64,000 bases of DNA, from NCBI GenBank assembly GCA_006384855.1, contig VCJN01002992.1, positions 62,001 through 126,000 of the forward strand, written 5' to 3'. Source of the stretch: Tetraselmis striata (taxonomy: Eukaryota > Chlorophyta > Chlorodendrophyceae > Chlorodendrales > Chlorodendraceae). The position numbers and the translations under genes are program-made. The notes under the pieces were generated by a model, which ran no database searches, was not told where the DNA came from, and saw only the letters and a list, made by a program, of their open reading frames with translations. Positions 1 through 12,600 of the stretch are shown here, in pieces. How positions within the stretch are numbered: position 1 is the first letter of the stretch; each line of letters starts with the position of its first letter.

Positions 1-63
1 GAGGACGAGTGGCGTGACAGCTACGGGAAGGAGGTGCAGGACCACTGCCAGAGGGCGGACTAG
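1..63 (+). CDS. possible 3' end of a gene that lies left of the window
   Basis: Frame 1 is open from the first base to a TAG at 61-63 and gives about 20 hydrophilic residues starting EDEWRDSYGKEV. Nineteen of the 20 codons end in G or C, which matches the strong GC3 of the well-supported exons in this window. The complementary frames look less like coding sequence. If real, it is the carboxyl terminus of a plus-strand gene. That sits awkwardly with the minus-strand Sen1-like gene, which should continue leftward. It could instead be a chance open frame. Confidence 0.3.
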   Translation, partial: EDEWRDSYGKEVQDHCQRAD

Positions 64-313
64 CAAACAGGGCCATGCCTTTCTTAGAGGCCCTTCATAA
101 GAGATAGAAACACCAGGCGATAGTTCGACTTTTTTTGCGGCATGGAAGGCGCAACCAGTGCTAGCATGCACCGATAGGGGTATAGCACTGGCTTGCTGGT
201 ATCTTGCTAGCTTACCCAGGGAGGCCTGTCGCAGTTGCCGGCCCACTGTGGGCGTTCATTGAGTACTAATAGCATGGGGGATGTCGGGGGGTTTGCGGAG
301 CCTGGGCGCACAC

Positions 314-3300
314 CCGTATGGACAGGCTCTGCAGCGCGCCCGGGGCGCGCGTGAGCTCCCCGTAGTCCGACTCCAGCGAGGCGCGCAACTCCTCCACGAG
401 CAGCCGCCGGAAGCAGTGCGTGTAGGCGTCGAGGCTGGGGAACTTAATTGGCACGGACGGCAGCTGTGGAACCCGGGGAGGATTGGATCGTCCGGAGGAG
501 GGGGAGGAGCTGGAAATCAGGCGCTGGGTGGTGTTTGTATGGCTCGGAACCCATAAAACACCATGCACAACAGACAAATGTGTTGGCTCACGTCCATAAT
601 GACACAACGCACATTACAAAAAATGCACTTTTTTTATGGGTGCCGATGCGGTAATAAAAACACTGTGAATACGAAACTGCCGTGCCTGTCAGAGGTCAAA
701 TGTAGACAAACCTGCAGCGGAACTTATATAGCGACTTTTTATGAAGTTGCATGCAAGCCATGTTTGCACTTATAATAAAGGGCTCTCATGTGTGCAGCGG
801 CATCCACAGGAGATCATCAGGTGGTTACTGCCGTAGCTGCTAGTTGTTGTGTTTGACGTGTGAAGTGAATGGAGCCCCTGGGGATCTTACGCCTGTAGGT
901 CTGCCTGGTTTAACAATAGTGGGTATATGCGTCCCTCGTATGAATACATAAAATGCTTTCCCATGTATCGGGGGTATTCTTGCCTTTGCACCAGCCCGAG
1001 CTACAGAATTTGCTTTGTAAGGAATTGCTCCCGCAATCTCGCAACATTGTGAGCCCGGAGCACGTACGGCTGCTATCATGAGAGTAGTGAGATGGTTGTG
1101 TTGTATACTAGGCCTAGCTAGGAGGAGTTTCCGGCTGCGTATCCGTGCTCATTTCTAAGCCGCTGCGGTGTCACTGGCCTTGGTGAAAGTGGGGCTTTTG
1201 GGGGAGGGGGCGGGGTGGGGGAAGGGGGGGGGGGGGGGGGGGGGGGCGAACCTTTGCGGCCGCCCTGCGGCCCGCCTCCACCTGCTCAAAGTAGTTCCAG
1301 CCCAGCACCTCCGCCTGCACTTCGCGCATACTCAGCGCGGGCCGCTCACGGGCTGGCGCCGTCGCGGCGCGCCGTGCGGCGTACGGCGCCACGCCCCCCC
1401 GGCGCCCCGCCTGCTCTGGCAGCTCCGCCAGTGCCTTGGTCACGCGCTTGGGGCCGGCGGGCAGCCGCGCGGCGGGGTGCACCGGTACGCTGGCAAATAG
1501 GTCGGCGTCCGAGGCGGAGCGCAGCGGTGCCGGCGCGGCGGCGGAGAAGCTGGCGGATGGCGGCGGCGCTGCGGGGCGCGGAAGCGGAAGCCGGGCGGCG
1601 CGTTGTCCCTGTGCGCTCCTTACGCTCGCCGAGGGCTGCGGCGCGCCCTCCAGCCTCTCCAGCCGCCCAGGATGGCGGCGGACAACGGTGCCACCGGACG
1701 GCCAGTGCGCCGGCCAGTGCCCGGCGGGCGGCCGCGGCGGCGGCATGCTGGCCACCGGCCGCGGCGCACTTTCCAGCCCCAGCCCCAGCTTGAGCCGCGG
1801 CTGCTGCTGCCCCACAGGGTGGCGGATGGCGGCCGCTGCTGCCGCGCCTTGTTCCGGCCTCTGCTGGGCGGGCGGTGCGGGCGCCTGACGCACAGCTGCG
1901 CGGGCCTGCCAGGGCACCACACACATGCGTCGGTCACCCGCAACGGACGCAGATGCGCGCTGGACTGATGGCCATGCTGCTGCGGGTGCCAACGCGGCAG
2001 AAGGAACACTGAAAACATAAGAACCTGCCCCGCCTGCCAAAGGTCAAGTGTAGACATAACTAATGCGGAACTATCTCAAACATTCCTAGAGGGTGCATGC
2101 AAGCACAATTTGAGGCTTGCAATATGGGTATTTTTGTGTGAGTGGGCACCTGCGGAGCGCCGAGCTGTTACACTATCTGAAGGAATGTGGGGTGGAGGGG
2201 CAGGGGGGGGGGGGGGGCATTGCCTGTGTGGCGTGCGCCTGCGCCCTGGCCGCTGCGCTGCTTGAAGAGCCATCGCGCCGCTGCGTGGGACGTTGCGCTC
2301 CGGCACGAGCGGCTGCCTGCTCCTGGCCCTCGTCCACCCCGGTGAGGTCGATCACGTCCTCCGCTCCCGTGAGGTCAATGACGCTGCTGCCCATTGCTCC
2401 CTGCCAGCGGGCGATCCGGATTGGGCACAGCGGTTGTTTGGGTGAGGCACATAATGAGCGCGCGCAGTAGGCTCTGGTGTGCGGAGACGGCAGTGCACTG
2501 GCCAGGAGGCAACCGCCAAATGAGTCATGCGCAGCAGGTAATTACGAAGCCAGTGGGCTTGAACAGCGACATAGGCCCGTAGGCGATATTGCTTGATAGC
2601 ACGGCTTCGGGGCCTACTGAGATTGGACGGGAAACATTGCAACCTTGACACATCCGCAATGAGAGTTGGAGCAGTAGTAAATTATTCGCGTGTGTGTATA
2701 TAAACTCTAATCAAGTGTGCCTCTCTCAAGGTGCGGAGGACTGTGCCGTTCGGCTCCTTATACTGGTCCTCACCCGAAGGCCGTCGCTATAACACCTCCG
2801 CTCTGCCCGGCGGGAGACTGGTTAGACGGATGCGTGCTACGAATGCTAAGCATGAGGGAGGGACACCAATGCGAGCAGATATCCGAGCGAGTCACATGCA
2901 GTGCGTGGTCAGTATGCGGTGCGTTGGTGAAATGCGCATCTCTGAGGACACCTTGACTACTTGCAAGCAGGCGGATAACTACAACAGTTTGGAGTCCATG
3001 ACACTGCGGGTAAGGTGGCAGGGAAGGGCGATAGGACAGAAAGAGTGCATTGATGGGGAAGGGCGCGCCAGTGGACGGGAGACCTGTGCCAGTGCCACTT
3101 CTCGGCTGGGCAAGCTGTCCAGCGCCGACATGGCCAGCGAGCCTGGCAGGTCGGCCTCCGGCAGCAGCGGCGCGGCGCGGACGCGGACCTCGTCCGGCAG
3201 GCCCCCGATTGCGATGAGGAAGCGACCGATCCGCTGCTGAGCCTGTGCCGGCGGGCATCCGGAACATTTCCACAGGGACCATCCTCATCACACATGCAGC

Positions 3301-6300
3301 GCTGTACGACATAGTCATCACTGCTGGTACCGATGCGGAGATCATAACACTATACATGTTAACCTGCGCTACCAATACCTGTCCATCATCAGAGATGGAC
3401 AGACCGGTCTACAGCAACTACGGGCTGCAATAAGAGCAGTGCAAAGAATAGGAACCTGCCAAGCCTCCCAGAGGTCAAATGTAGACAAAACTGTAGCGAA
3501 ACTATACGAATTATATCATAGGTTGCATGCAGGCCCAATTTCAAGACAACGGTACTACAGCTTCCCACAGGAGCATCAGTTTCTCAAAACTGCGTATCCA
3601 TAGCGTACAGTAGGAGCGCCCCTTCCGCACATGGCCAGGATGCTGCATGGCATGAATCGACAGCGTGGCATCAGTCATGCACGTCTCGGGCAGACGCCAC
3701 GTTGGTATGCATGTGTGGATTGCAACCCACCTCCTTTGGCAGCGTCCGCTCCTGGCTGCAGCGCTGCAGGAGCTGCTGGAATGCGCCCGACCAGGTGGCC
3801 ATCGCCTGCGCAGAGGCAGATAAAAGCGTCTCAACGCCTCAAGTTGGGCACACCGCGCTGTGTGGCGGCAGCCGGCGGCGGTGGGCAGCTGGCCGACAAA
3901 CCTTCTTAGTGGCCGCATCCTCCTGGGACGACTGCGCGGCGGCCAGTGGCGCACCCCACGCCAGCACCGCCTCCAGCCACTCCGCAGTGGGCACGCCGCC
4001 GCGCGCTGCCTGGTGCCGTCCGATGTCGGCCGCCGCCGCGAGCAGCTGCGCGAGCGCCGGGCATGCCGCTGGTAGGGGCCGCGGAGGGAAGCCGGCGCAC
4101 ATGTGCTGGCGTGTGCTTGCCATGAGTTCCAGCAGCAGTGTATCCGCCTGGCAGTGTTCAAACCACCACATTGCAGGCCAGGCGCGGCCGGGCGGGGGGG
4201 GGGGGGGGGGGGGGGGGATCCGAAGCTCGGTCAGGTCACCAGGGAAGTGGGATGACACCAGCTACGCGCTTAGATTGATCTTGGAAGCTCGGTACAGGTG
4301 CCTCATTGCAAACCTTCACCGAAACACCGCCAACCTGCCGTACGGCAGCATAATGTGTGCGGGTATAGGTTGCATGCAAACCCAATGTGAGGATCATAGG
4401 ATGGGTTCTAAACGCTGGCGCGTTGCACTCTCCCTCCCCCAGTATACCTACGGGGGCTGGCGCACCTGTAAGAACATCCTTACTATAACCTGAAATTGAG
4501 CTTACATCCAACCCATGAGGACATTTGCTACTTTTCCGCTGTACTTTAAGCTTCGTCTACATTTGACCTCTGGCAGGTTTTTAGCCGCAGTGGTCTCATG
4601 GCTGCGCCAGCACCCGTGTAGGGCTGGATACACATAGCCCTAACTCCCCGGTTAGAGCGCTACCAAGTGATGATCTCATAGAGGGGTGTCAACCACAGGC
4701 GCCCGGCGCCCGCCTCCCAGGGCCGCACCTCAAACAGGAGCTCGCCCGAGCTGCGCGCGGGCGCCCCTGGCTGAGACGCACTCAGGATCGCCCGCAGAGT
4801 GCGCATGAAGGTGAGCAAGCTCTCCAGGTTGCCGCCCACCACGCTCGCCTGCGATTGGCTCACACGTGATGCCGAGGGGCAGGAGTCGGCATCAATGCCT
4901 CCACAATTCGTTGTCAATGGGAAAGGCGAACAAGAACAGCACCACAGCGACATCCACATCATGCAGCGCAATCATCGTGCAATCCGCCCCCACCCACACG
5001 CTCCCTTTGGGGCCCTTCATTGAGAAGCGCCGCAGACCTTGAAGGTGTCCGGGCGGACGCCGCCATGCTGCCATTGGTCCGCCACAAAGGCAAGGGCGCC
5101 TGCTGGTGCGCCGCTGGCCATCAGCGCCTCCAGGACCTCGCGCAGCTGGGTGCCGTGGGTCAGCGCCTGCAGGGCTGCCTGGACATGGGAGCGGGTGAGG
5201 GGAAGCCAAACGGATGGAGGGGTCCGTTCACCCTGGAGGCGGCATGGCAGTGCTTGGGCGCAAATGGATGGATACGTGTGGATGGGCTTTGCGGGTAAGT
5301 GCAATCATTTAAGGATAGATGGCGTGTTCCTTAGGACTAGTTAGGGAGTTATACAGGGGTTCCCTGTACTTAAATGCTATACTACGGTGTGCGGCGGGCA
5401 TTGCTCGATTCCTGTACTAGGTACAACCATACGACTTGTCGCACCGGAGTAACATAACACAGCGTCGTTGCAACTGCGAGGCGGTAACAGTGTCACAAAT
5501 ATGGAGAGCATGCCGCATCAAATCATATTTCAGCAGACGTGTGACAACTGTGTGCATATGTCAGGAACCATATTATGTGTGTCAATTTCCATATGTGTGT
5601 ACACCCCCTAAGCTCAAACCCCAAGTCAAACCCTGAACCTAAACACGGCCATAACCCTAAACCTTAATATATGGCCAAACTGGGCTGCCCCGGAAGTATG
5701 CGGGTTGTCTACGCATGGGTCTTAGCGTACGCATACTGAGAATAAACGTGTGTACGGCGGACGGTTGCAGTGGTAAACTTCATGACAATAACGGCGCCGC
5801 CGCTAGCAGATGCTGCTTCGCCCCCATTATCTATATTCATCAAGGCTGGGGAGAGGAAGGCTGTAAAGAGAGGGGGGGGGGGGTCTTGGCAACGAGAGGG
5901 CGACACAGCGGAGCGCTGAAGGTGGCATGGACTCGCGAAACTGCCTGCCGCGTGAGCCTGGGCATAAGCCGGGCTTGGTGTGATGGCTGCTAGTAGGATG
6001 CAGGCATAAAGGAACGTGGCTGCAGTCGGAGAGCAGTCGCTGCGCAGCATAAGGGGGCATGCAGGGAGAGGGGGCGTGCCTGCGACGTGGTCCTCAGCCT
6101 CTTGTGCATCCCGATGGACAGCACCAGCAGTGCGGTGACGATCCGGCCCCGCTCGTCCGCGGCGTCAGGGCTGCGCAACGCCGAGCAGGGGCTGGTTAGC
6201 GGTGTTTAGATAGTGAGGCCAGACCTAGCCATGTTGCATGGGAGTGCTTGCCCAGGGCAGGGTTGCGCACATGGAACCCACCACATACTGATGTGATGAC

Positions 6301-8351
6301 CGAGAAACTTACAAGTTACATGAGATAAAAAAGTCTCCTGAATCCCACCGTAGATGGCCATTTGAGGGCATTAATCCATCCCGGGTACATGTCCCACAGA
6401 ACGATACTGCCGTTCAGAACTCAACTTAAGTTGGCAGCGTGATTGCCATAAGCCAGTTCCGGGTGGAAGGCACCGCTTCAGTCCAGGCGCCTCACCCTTG
6501 GCTGCGAGCATGCAGCAGGGGCGCCAGGCCGTCCTTGCCCATCCGCAGGAAGTCGATGTGCGCGGCCACAGTACCCCGTAGCTCCTCCAGCAGCTCCGCC
6601 TTGCAAGAGGTGGCGCGCACGCTGTTGGGACTGCTGTCATCCGCCCAGCCGCTGGGGATGGCCCACTGCCGAGTCGCCTGTGACAGCACAAGCGGGGGGC
6701 TTCTCGTCAGAAGCGGCAGGCGCTGTTATAGTCGCTGCAACACATCCGCACGGCTGGCTCATCCGTTAGACATCCCAGCCAATGACGTGAGTCGGACCAT
6801 GTCACAGTAAGAGTCCTCCACAGCTTTGGTGTATTCATGCACAATGTCATCATTATACATACATATGTATCTGCAACGTTTCACGAGAAGCAATGTGCAT
6901 CCTGCCCTTCTGTGATCTATATGTGCTAACCACTTTATGTCCGTAGCAGCCACTCCCGTAACCATGCTTTGGGTTCACCATGTAGTATTGTGTTCTGACC
7001 CCTTGTGAAGACGGAAGAACTGTATTAATCAAACATATGTATAACACCCCTTCTGAAAACCCTTATCAGAGCCCTCAAACTGGGGTTACAGATGCACGCT
7101 ATAAGAACACTCGTTTAAGTTCCGTTATAAGTAGTTCCGTCAACACTTACTTCTGGCAGGCGGGGCAGATTCGCATTTGCAGTGCTCTTGTTACCACGTC
7201 GGCACCCGCACCAAGCTCCACCAAGAATACAGCCTAGACAATCAGACTTGGTGGTGCAAGCCGTTCATTATTATTGCTCCACGGGAACCAAATTAAATTG
7301 CTTCGGTATCTCATGCGCTAAAAAAAGCCGTTCAGAGCACCTATACTAAGGGCTGACCTCCAGCGCCGACGGCATCGCCAAGCGATCCTCACACCAGCCG
7401 CCAGCCGGACTGCGCGGCCCCGTGGCGCTGCGTGTCGGGGCTGGTGAAGGCCAGCTGGGCGGCGGCCTCGAGCAGCGCAGCGGTGATGCGCGGGGCCGAG
7501 TGTCGCGAGATCCCCTGCGAGCAGCGCGCTCCTCATCAGCCAGGCCGGCTGTGTTCTTTGGGGGGCCGGGCCATGAAGGATGTATCCGCTGCCCTGTCTG
7601 CCTCTGGATCACTGTGTTCAGGTGAGGTGAGATCGCAAGGAGGAGCTGCGGGGGCGGCAGGCACCAGGTCACCTGCCAAAGGGCCTGGGATGCAGCACCA
7701 GGTGTAGCGGTTGTCCAGGGCCAGGGAGGCGACGAGGTCCTGCTTCTCCAGTGACTCGGAGTAGTCCGGGATGTGCCTGGTTCCCAGCACAGGGCGTGGC
7801 GTAGTCAGCAGAATGCACTGTTGCCATTGCATCAATCCCTATAAATGCTGAGACCTGGAGTAAGGGTGCCCACGCGGTAATGAGAACACTGCGGCTACAA
7901 ACCTGCCCTCCCTGCCAGAGGTCAAATGTAGACGTAACTATGCCGTAACTAGCTATAGGGAATGTTCTTATACGCTGCATGCAAGCCCAATTCGAGGTTT
8001 GTGATAAAGATTCTTAAAGGTGCATCGGCGCCCATATTACAACTGCAGCCCCGAAATCATTTGCTTCAGCTTCAAGTGAAGCCGCGACACTGGTTGAGAA
8101 ATATTTGATTTACAAAACAACATGTTTTCGAGTACTACTCCCATGGCCCCCAAAACAGGGTCCCCACATTCCATATATCACTCGCTTAGTATCCGTGATA
8201 CCGATGTGTACAGTTACAATGGTGTTCGTGTACCATGGTGATGCAAGTTGTCCGATTGTGCCTGGTACCGTAATTTAGCAATGTCCGTCGACTGTATTAC
8301 AGGGAATCTGTAGATACATACCCCCTAGTCATATGAAGATAAGAAATCGGT

Positions 8352-8382
<31 letters not shown>

Positions 8383-9602
8383 GCTGCTCTCAGCCGCTAA
8401 CGCGACCGGCCTGCAGCATGGCCTGCAGCATGTTGCTCGCTCCATATGGGGACACCAATGCTCGAGCTTGATGGATTGGTTGGTGCAACTTGTAATGGAG
8501 AGGGGGGCGGAAGGGGGGCTTAACGCGCGCATCTCACCAGGACGTGTTGATGGCAGCCAGCACCGCCGCGTCGGCTCTCAGCGTAGCGCATGCGACCTGC
8601 GGCGCCAGTGCCGTCACTGCCCCGATGCTAGGGTGCGCCGAGCTGCTGGCCAGTGAGCAGGCGGCGCGGGGCGAGGGATGGCAGTTGCAGCGCGCCACGC
8701 AATGGGTGGGTGCCAGAGCCTCCGTACCTCCATGGCGGAGCGGTGCGCATCCATCTGCGTTGCCTGGCTCGGGGGGCTCAGATAGAATATCTGGTGCGGA
8801 CAGAAAAGCGTGTGGAAATCAGGGGACATGTGCGGCAGCTTCTGCTGGAAGTTGGGTGCTTCAAGCGCCTCAAATACGTTAACTAGCAGTCTGAAACAGC
8901 AAAGATGAAGTGCAACTTGGACTGTACCCTTTTATCTGTGCACTCGATAGTATCGCATGTCTAAACCGCTACATTGTCTGAAAACTGCTACTACATATCT
9001 GCCATGCACGGACAGAGCTGTCCGCTTGACGTTGAAGCTTAGTAACTGTAGTGATAGCAGGCAGTACTGGTGCCGACGCAGCCATAATAGCCCTTATTAC
9101 AAGCCTAAATTGGACTTACAGGCATCGCATAAGATCATTCGCTTTAGTTGTGTCTACATTCCACCTCTGGCAGGCATGGCGGGTTCTTATTCACAATTTT
9201 TTCATTACCGCGCCAACACCTGTACACGCAAAGACGGCTGGTAGCGGTACAGGCATCTGCGAAGGCAAAGCTCGCACGGCGGATAACTTGTTAACATACA
9301 AGACGACGGGATCAGGCTCACGTGGCTCCAAATGAAGCAGCACGTGAGCTAGGGTGCCTGCCACACGTGTCACGGGCGGCGCATGCCTACCAGCGATGCT
9401 CCGTAGATGTGTGCCGCCGCAGCGGCGGAGACTCCCTGCTGCATGACGTCCATCACGATCTGGAAGGCTGCATGCATGGCCAGGCCCTTGCAGAGGGGAC
9501 TGAAGTTTGCGCTGTTTGCGACCTGGACGAGGGGGAGAGTGTGCGGAATGGCGCCTCGGGTGAGTGGTTGAGTGCGCTCACTGCCTCCAGGAAAGGAGGG
9601 AA

Positions 9603-9636
<34 letters not shown>

Positions 9637-12600
9637 GCCTGAGGCAGGGCCTGCGCACCTGCAGAACCAGGAAGTACAACACCCGCCGGGTCTGCTTCTC
9701 GAGCGCCTCACCGCCCACGGGGATGAGCGAGCTGAGGAGGAGCTGCAGCAGCTGGATCACTTTCTGTTGGTGGGATGCGTATTGGTCAGAGCTGCCGTTG
9801 GCAGGGGTCGAGGAACACGTGGAAGAGGGAGGGAAGGGAGAAGGTATGGCCTGGGGCGTACCTTTTGGAAGCGGTCTGCCCTCACTTGGTAGGCTTGGCT
9901 GATGAGGTCGTCGATCACCACAGCCGGCTCGTACGCCGTCCACTGCCACACCTGCAACAGACCCAAGGCACAAGCGACGCAGCAGATGGTTAGGAGGGGT
10001 GTTGGGGGGGGGGGGGGGGGGGGGGGCAGATGACATTCACCGCTATTCTGGATGCGACAACTGGTGCACATCCCCGCTTGGAATGGCCGGGCAACGGCGC
10101 ACACAGGTAGGGCATCAGCTTTGCAGATGAGACTGAGGCTGGTACATTGTACGAGGAAGAAATGTACGATTTATGGCGCGTAGTAATAAATGGACCATCA
10201 CCTCTCACTTATCCTGCACAGTTTCCTCCATTCCATTCCGATGCCGCCGTTGTTTTAATGGCGCAACTTCGTGGATGCGTACCCTCGGCCGAGGTGTATA
10301 TGCTTTAGAAAAGTGCACAGCAGGAGCGGCCCATTATCATACGTGCCGACGCACCTATTACAACCGGTTGTACCAAGCTTGCACGCAAGCTACTATGGAA
10401 ACTTTATCTGAAGGTTCGATTTCTGGCCTCTGGCAGGTGGGCAGCTTCTAATACGCAGTTTTCTTATTAAGGCGCGGGCGCCCACACGTTGCTGTCCTCA
10501 CCGTGCTCACATACGGTGTACAATTGAGGGGGCATTGGCTAACGTATCCACGCTCCCGGTTTGCAACATGTGATTGTTTTTGACCTCCTCACAAAGGAGG
10601 GGAAGTGCACTTGTCCGAACCTCAATCAGAATGTGCCATGAACATAGCGCGGAATCTCCAATAGGATGGCACCCCGACAGCTTCATGTTTGCGACCCACG
10701 AAACAGGGTTGTACAGAAGTCCATCAAGAGCCAACGAACCTAAATGCGTTAAATTAACTTCTTGCTTTAGATTTCCCGGTCTTCAACATTTGCGCTTCCA
10801 TCTGCCTATATGCGAAACTTGGTGAATTGGTGCATCACTTTGTGCGCATTTTTTAGCTATGGGGGACTCCATTTTATTCAGCATTGTCACGTGACCACTA
10901 TAAAGTTTCACGTATTCTGAGGGTGCCTGAAGTTAGCTCCACTTGACTAAGTCGACGTAATTGAGCCAAGCAACTGAACTGCGGAGTACTTAAGCACAAC
11001 CTTGATGTGAGCGCACAAAACGCTTACGGGCACGGCCCGGCAGGCGCAGCTGCGCACCGCCGGCGCACCTCGAAGCTGAGCGTGGCCAGCAGATGGCCGA
11101 GGCAGGCCAGCGCGTGCCACTGCACGTTGCTCCCGGGGCCGCTGCCGGGCGCGTGGAGCGCGGGGGGCGGCGTGCACGCCGCCGCGATGACGACCTTGAG
11201 CAGGGAGGGCAGCGCGCTCAGCACGCCGCCGCACGCGGGCGCCTCCAGCAGCGACAGCACCAGGTCCAGCGCGCCCCAGAGTTGCTGCTGCCTGGGGCGG
11301 AAGCGCACCCGGTCCGCCTGCACCGCAGCAGCACGTCAGCCTGCCGACAATCTTTCACTACAGGCTCCAAAATAACGGGGACAGTGTGTACACGCATCCT
11401 CTCAGTTCCGTGCCACCCGCCATGGCATGACGATCCATATAGTGCATGTTTTAATAAAGCATGATATGTGCACTTAGCGGCTACGACCCGAATCGGCTGG
11501 TCGCTTGCTTCGCGCGGTTATGGTTGTGGATTTGATTCCGGCATGTGGCCGTCTCGCCATAACGCCCCGACGCCACGGCGCACGGCACCCTCGGCGGGCA
11601 TCGGCCACGGGTACGAACTAAGGAAGAGCCGGCTGTTCTCGTAGCTCTGCCGCCTTATCTATTGAACGAGCGCCCTGCTGCATTAATTTCCTTTTCTGCG
11701 CAGGGCAAACGGCCTTCCTGGCGAAATGCGCGCACACTGGCCGTCGAACAATGTGACATACTGAAGCGCCAACGGCGTGCGAGGGCATGGACCCGTGATG
11801 CATTACGGCTACCACAGAGACTTAGATGCGGTAAAAATAGGGTGTGGAAATAGCCCTATTCGTATTAAGCCCTAAACATAAACCCTAAAAATAACCTACC
11901 TAACCATAGTTGCACACTGCGTACGTTTCAGGTAATGCTGCGCGCAGTCTCGCACACTAGCTATTCGCCAACGCCGTGGCCATTTGCGTTTTTCGCTGGC
12001 ACGTGCCGCCACATCCACGCTTTGAGGGGCATGGGGTGCCAGTTTGAGGGCGCACAAGGCCCCCTATACTGAAAAAAACGACTCGACGCCATGTGGCGAA
12101 CAGCCTGCTCACGAACGTGTCCCTATGTCCCTGTTATTCTGGAGCATGTAGTATTGACGCCAGCTCCGGCAGCGCAGGAATATGCCACCGCCGGTTCCAG
12201 CCACCACAGCCTGAAGTCCGCGTTTCAGCTGAACGCAGGTCCGCTGGAAACTGACGGCCTGAACTGCATTCAGGTAAGCATGCAGCAAGATCTACCTGAA
12301 TTCGGGCCTGGGTACTGACCAACGCCATTGGATCAATTCACTGAACCGCTTTCACTGTAAATTGCGGTTGGCCGGGGCAATTCTTGCGCACATTAAGGCT
12401 GAATAATTGAATTCCGATCTGAATTTGGACAGAATTGTAATACTGACTGAAATTCAGCTGAATTCAGCGGAACTCAGATCGGGCTGGGCCGTCAGGCTGA
12501 AAACCCTGCTTCCCCGGAACCCTGCTCATGACCTATGCTTGCTCCCCCCTTTTGGGGGGGGGGGGGGGGGGGGGGAGCGCGCAGCAGAGATATGCCCCGG

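Noticed and set aside
1215-1793. Long open frames on the plus strand opposite the Sen1-like linker exon
   Set aside because: Shadows of the GC-rich, alanine/proline-coding minus-strand exon; only the minus frame joins exons in phase.
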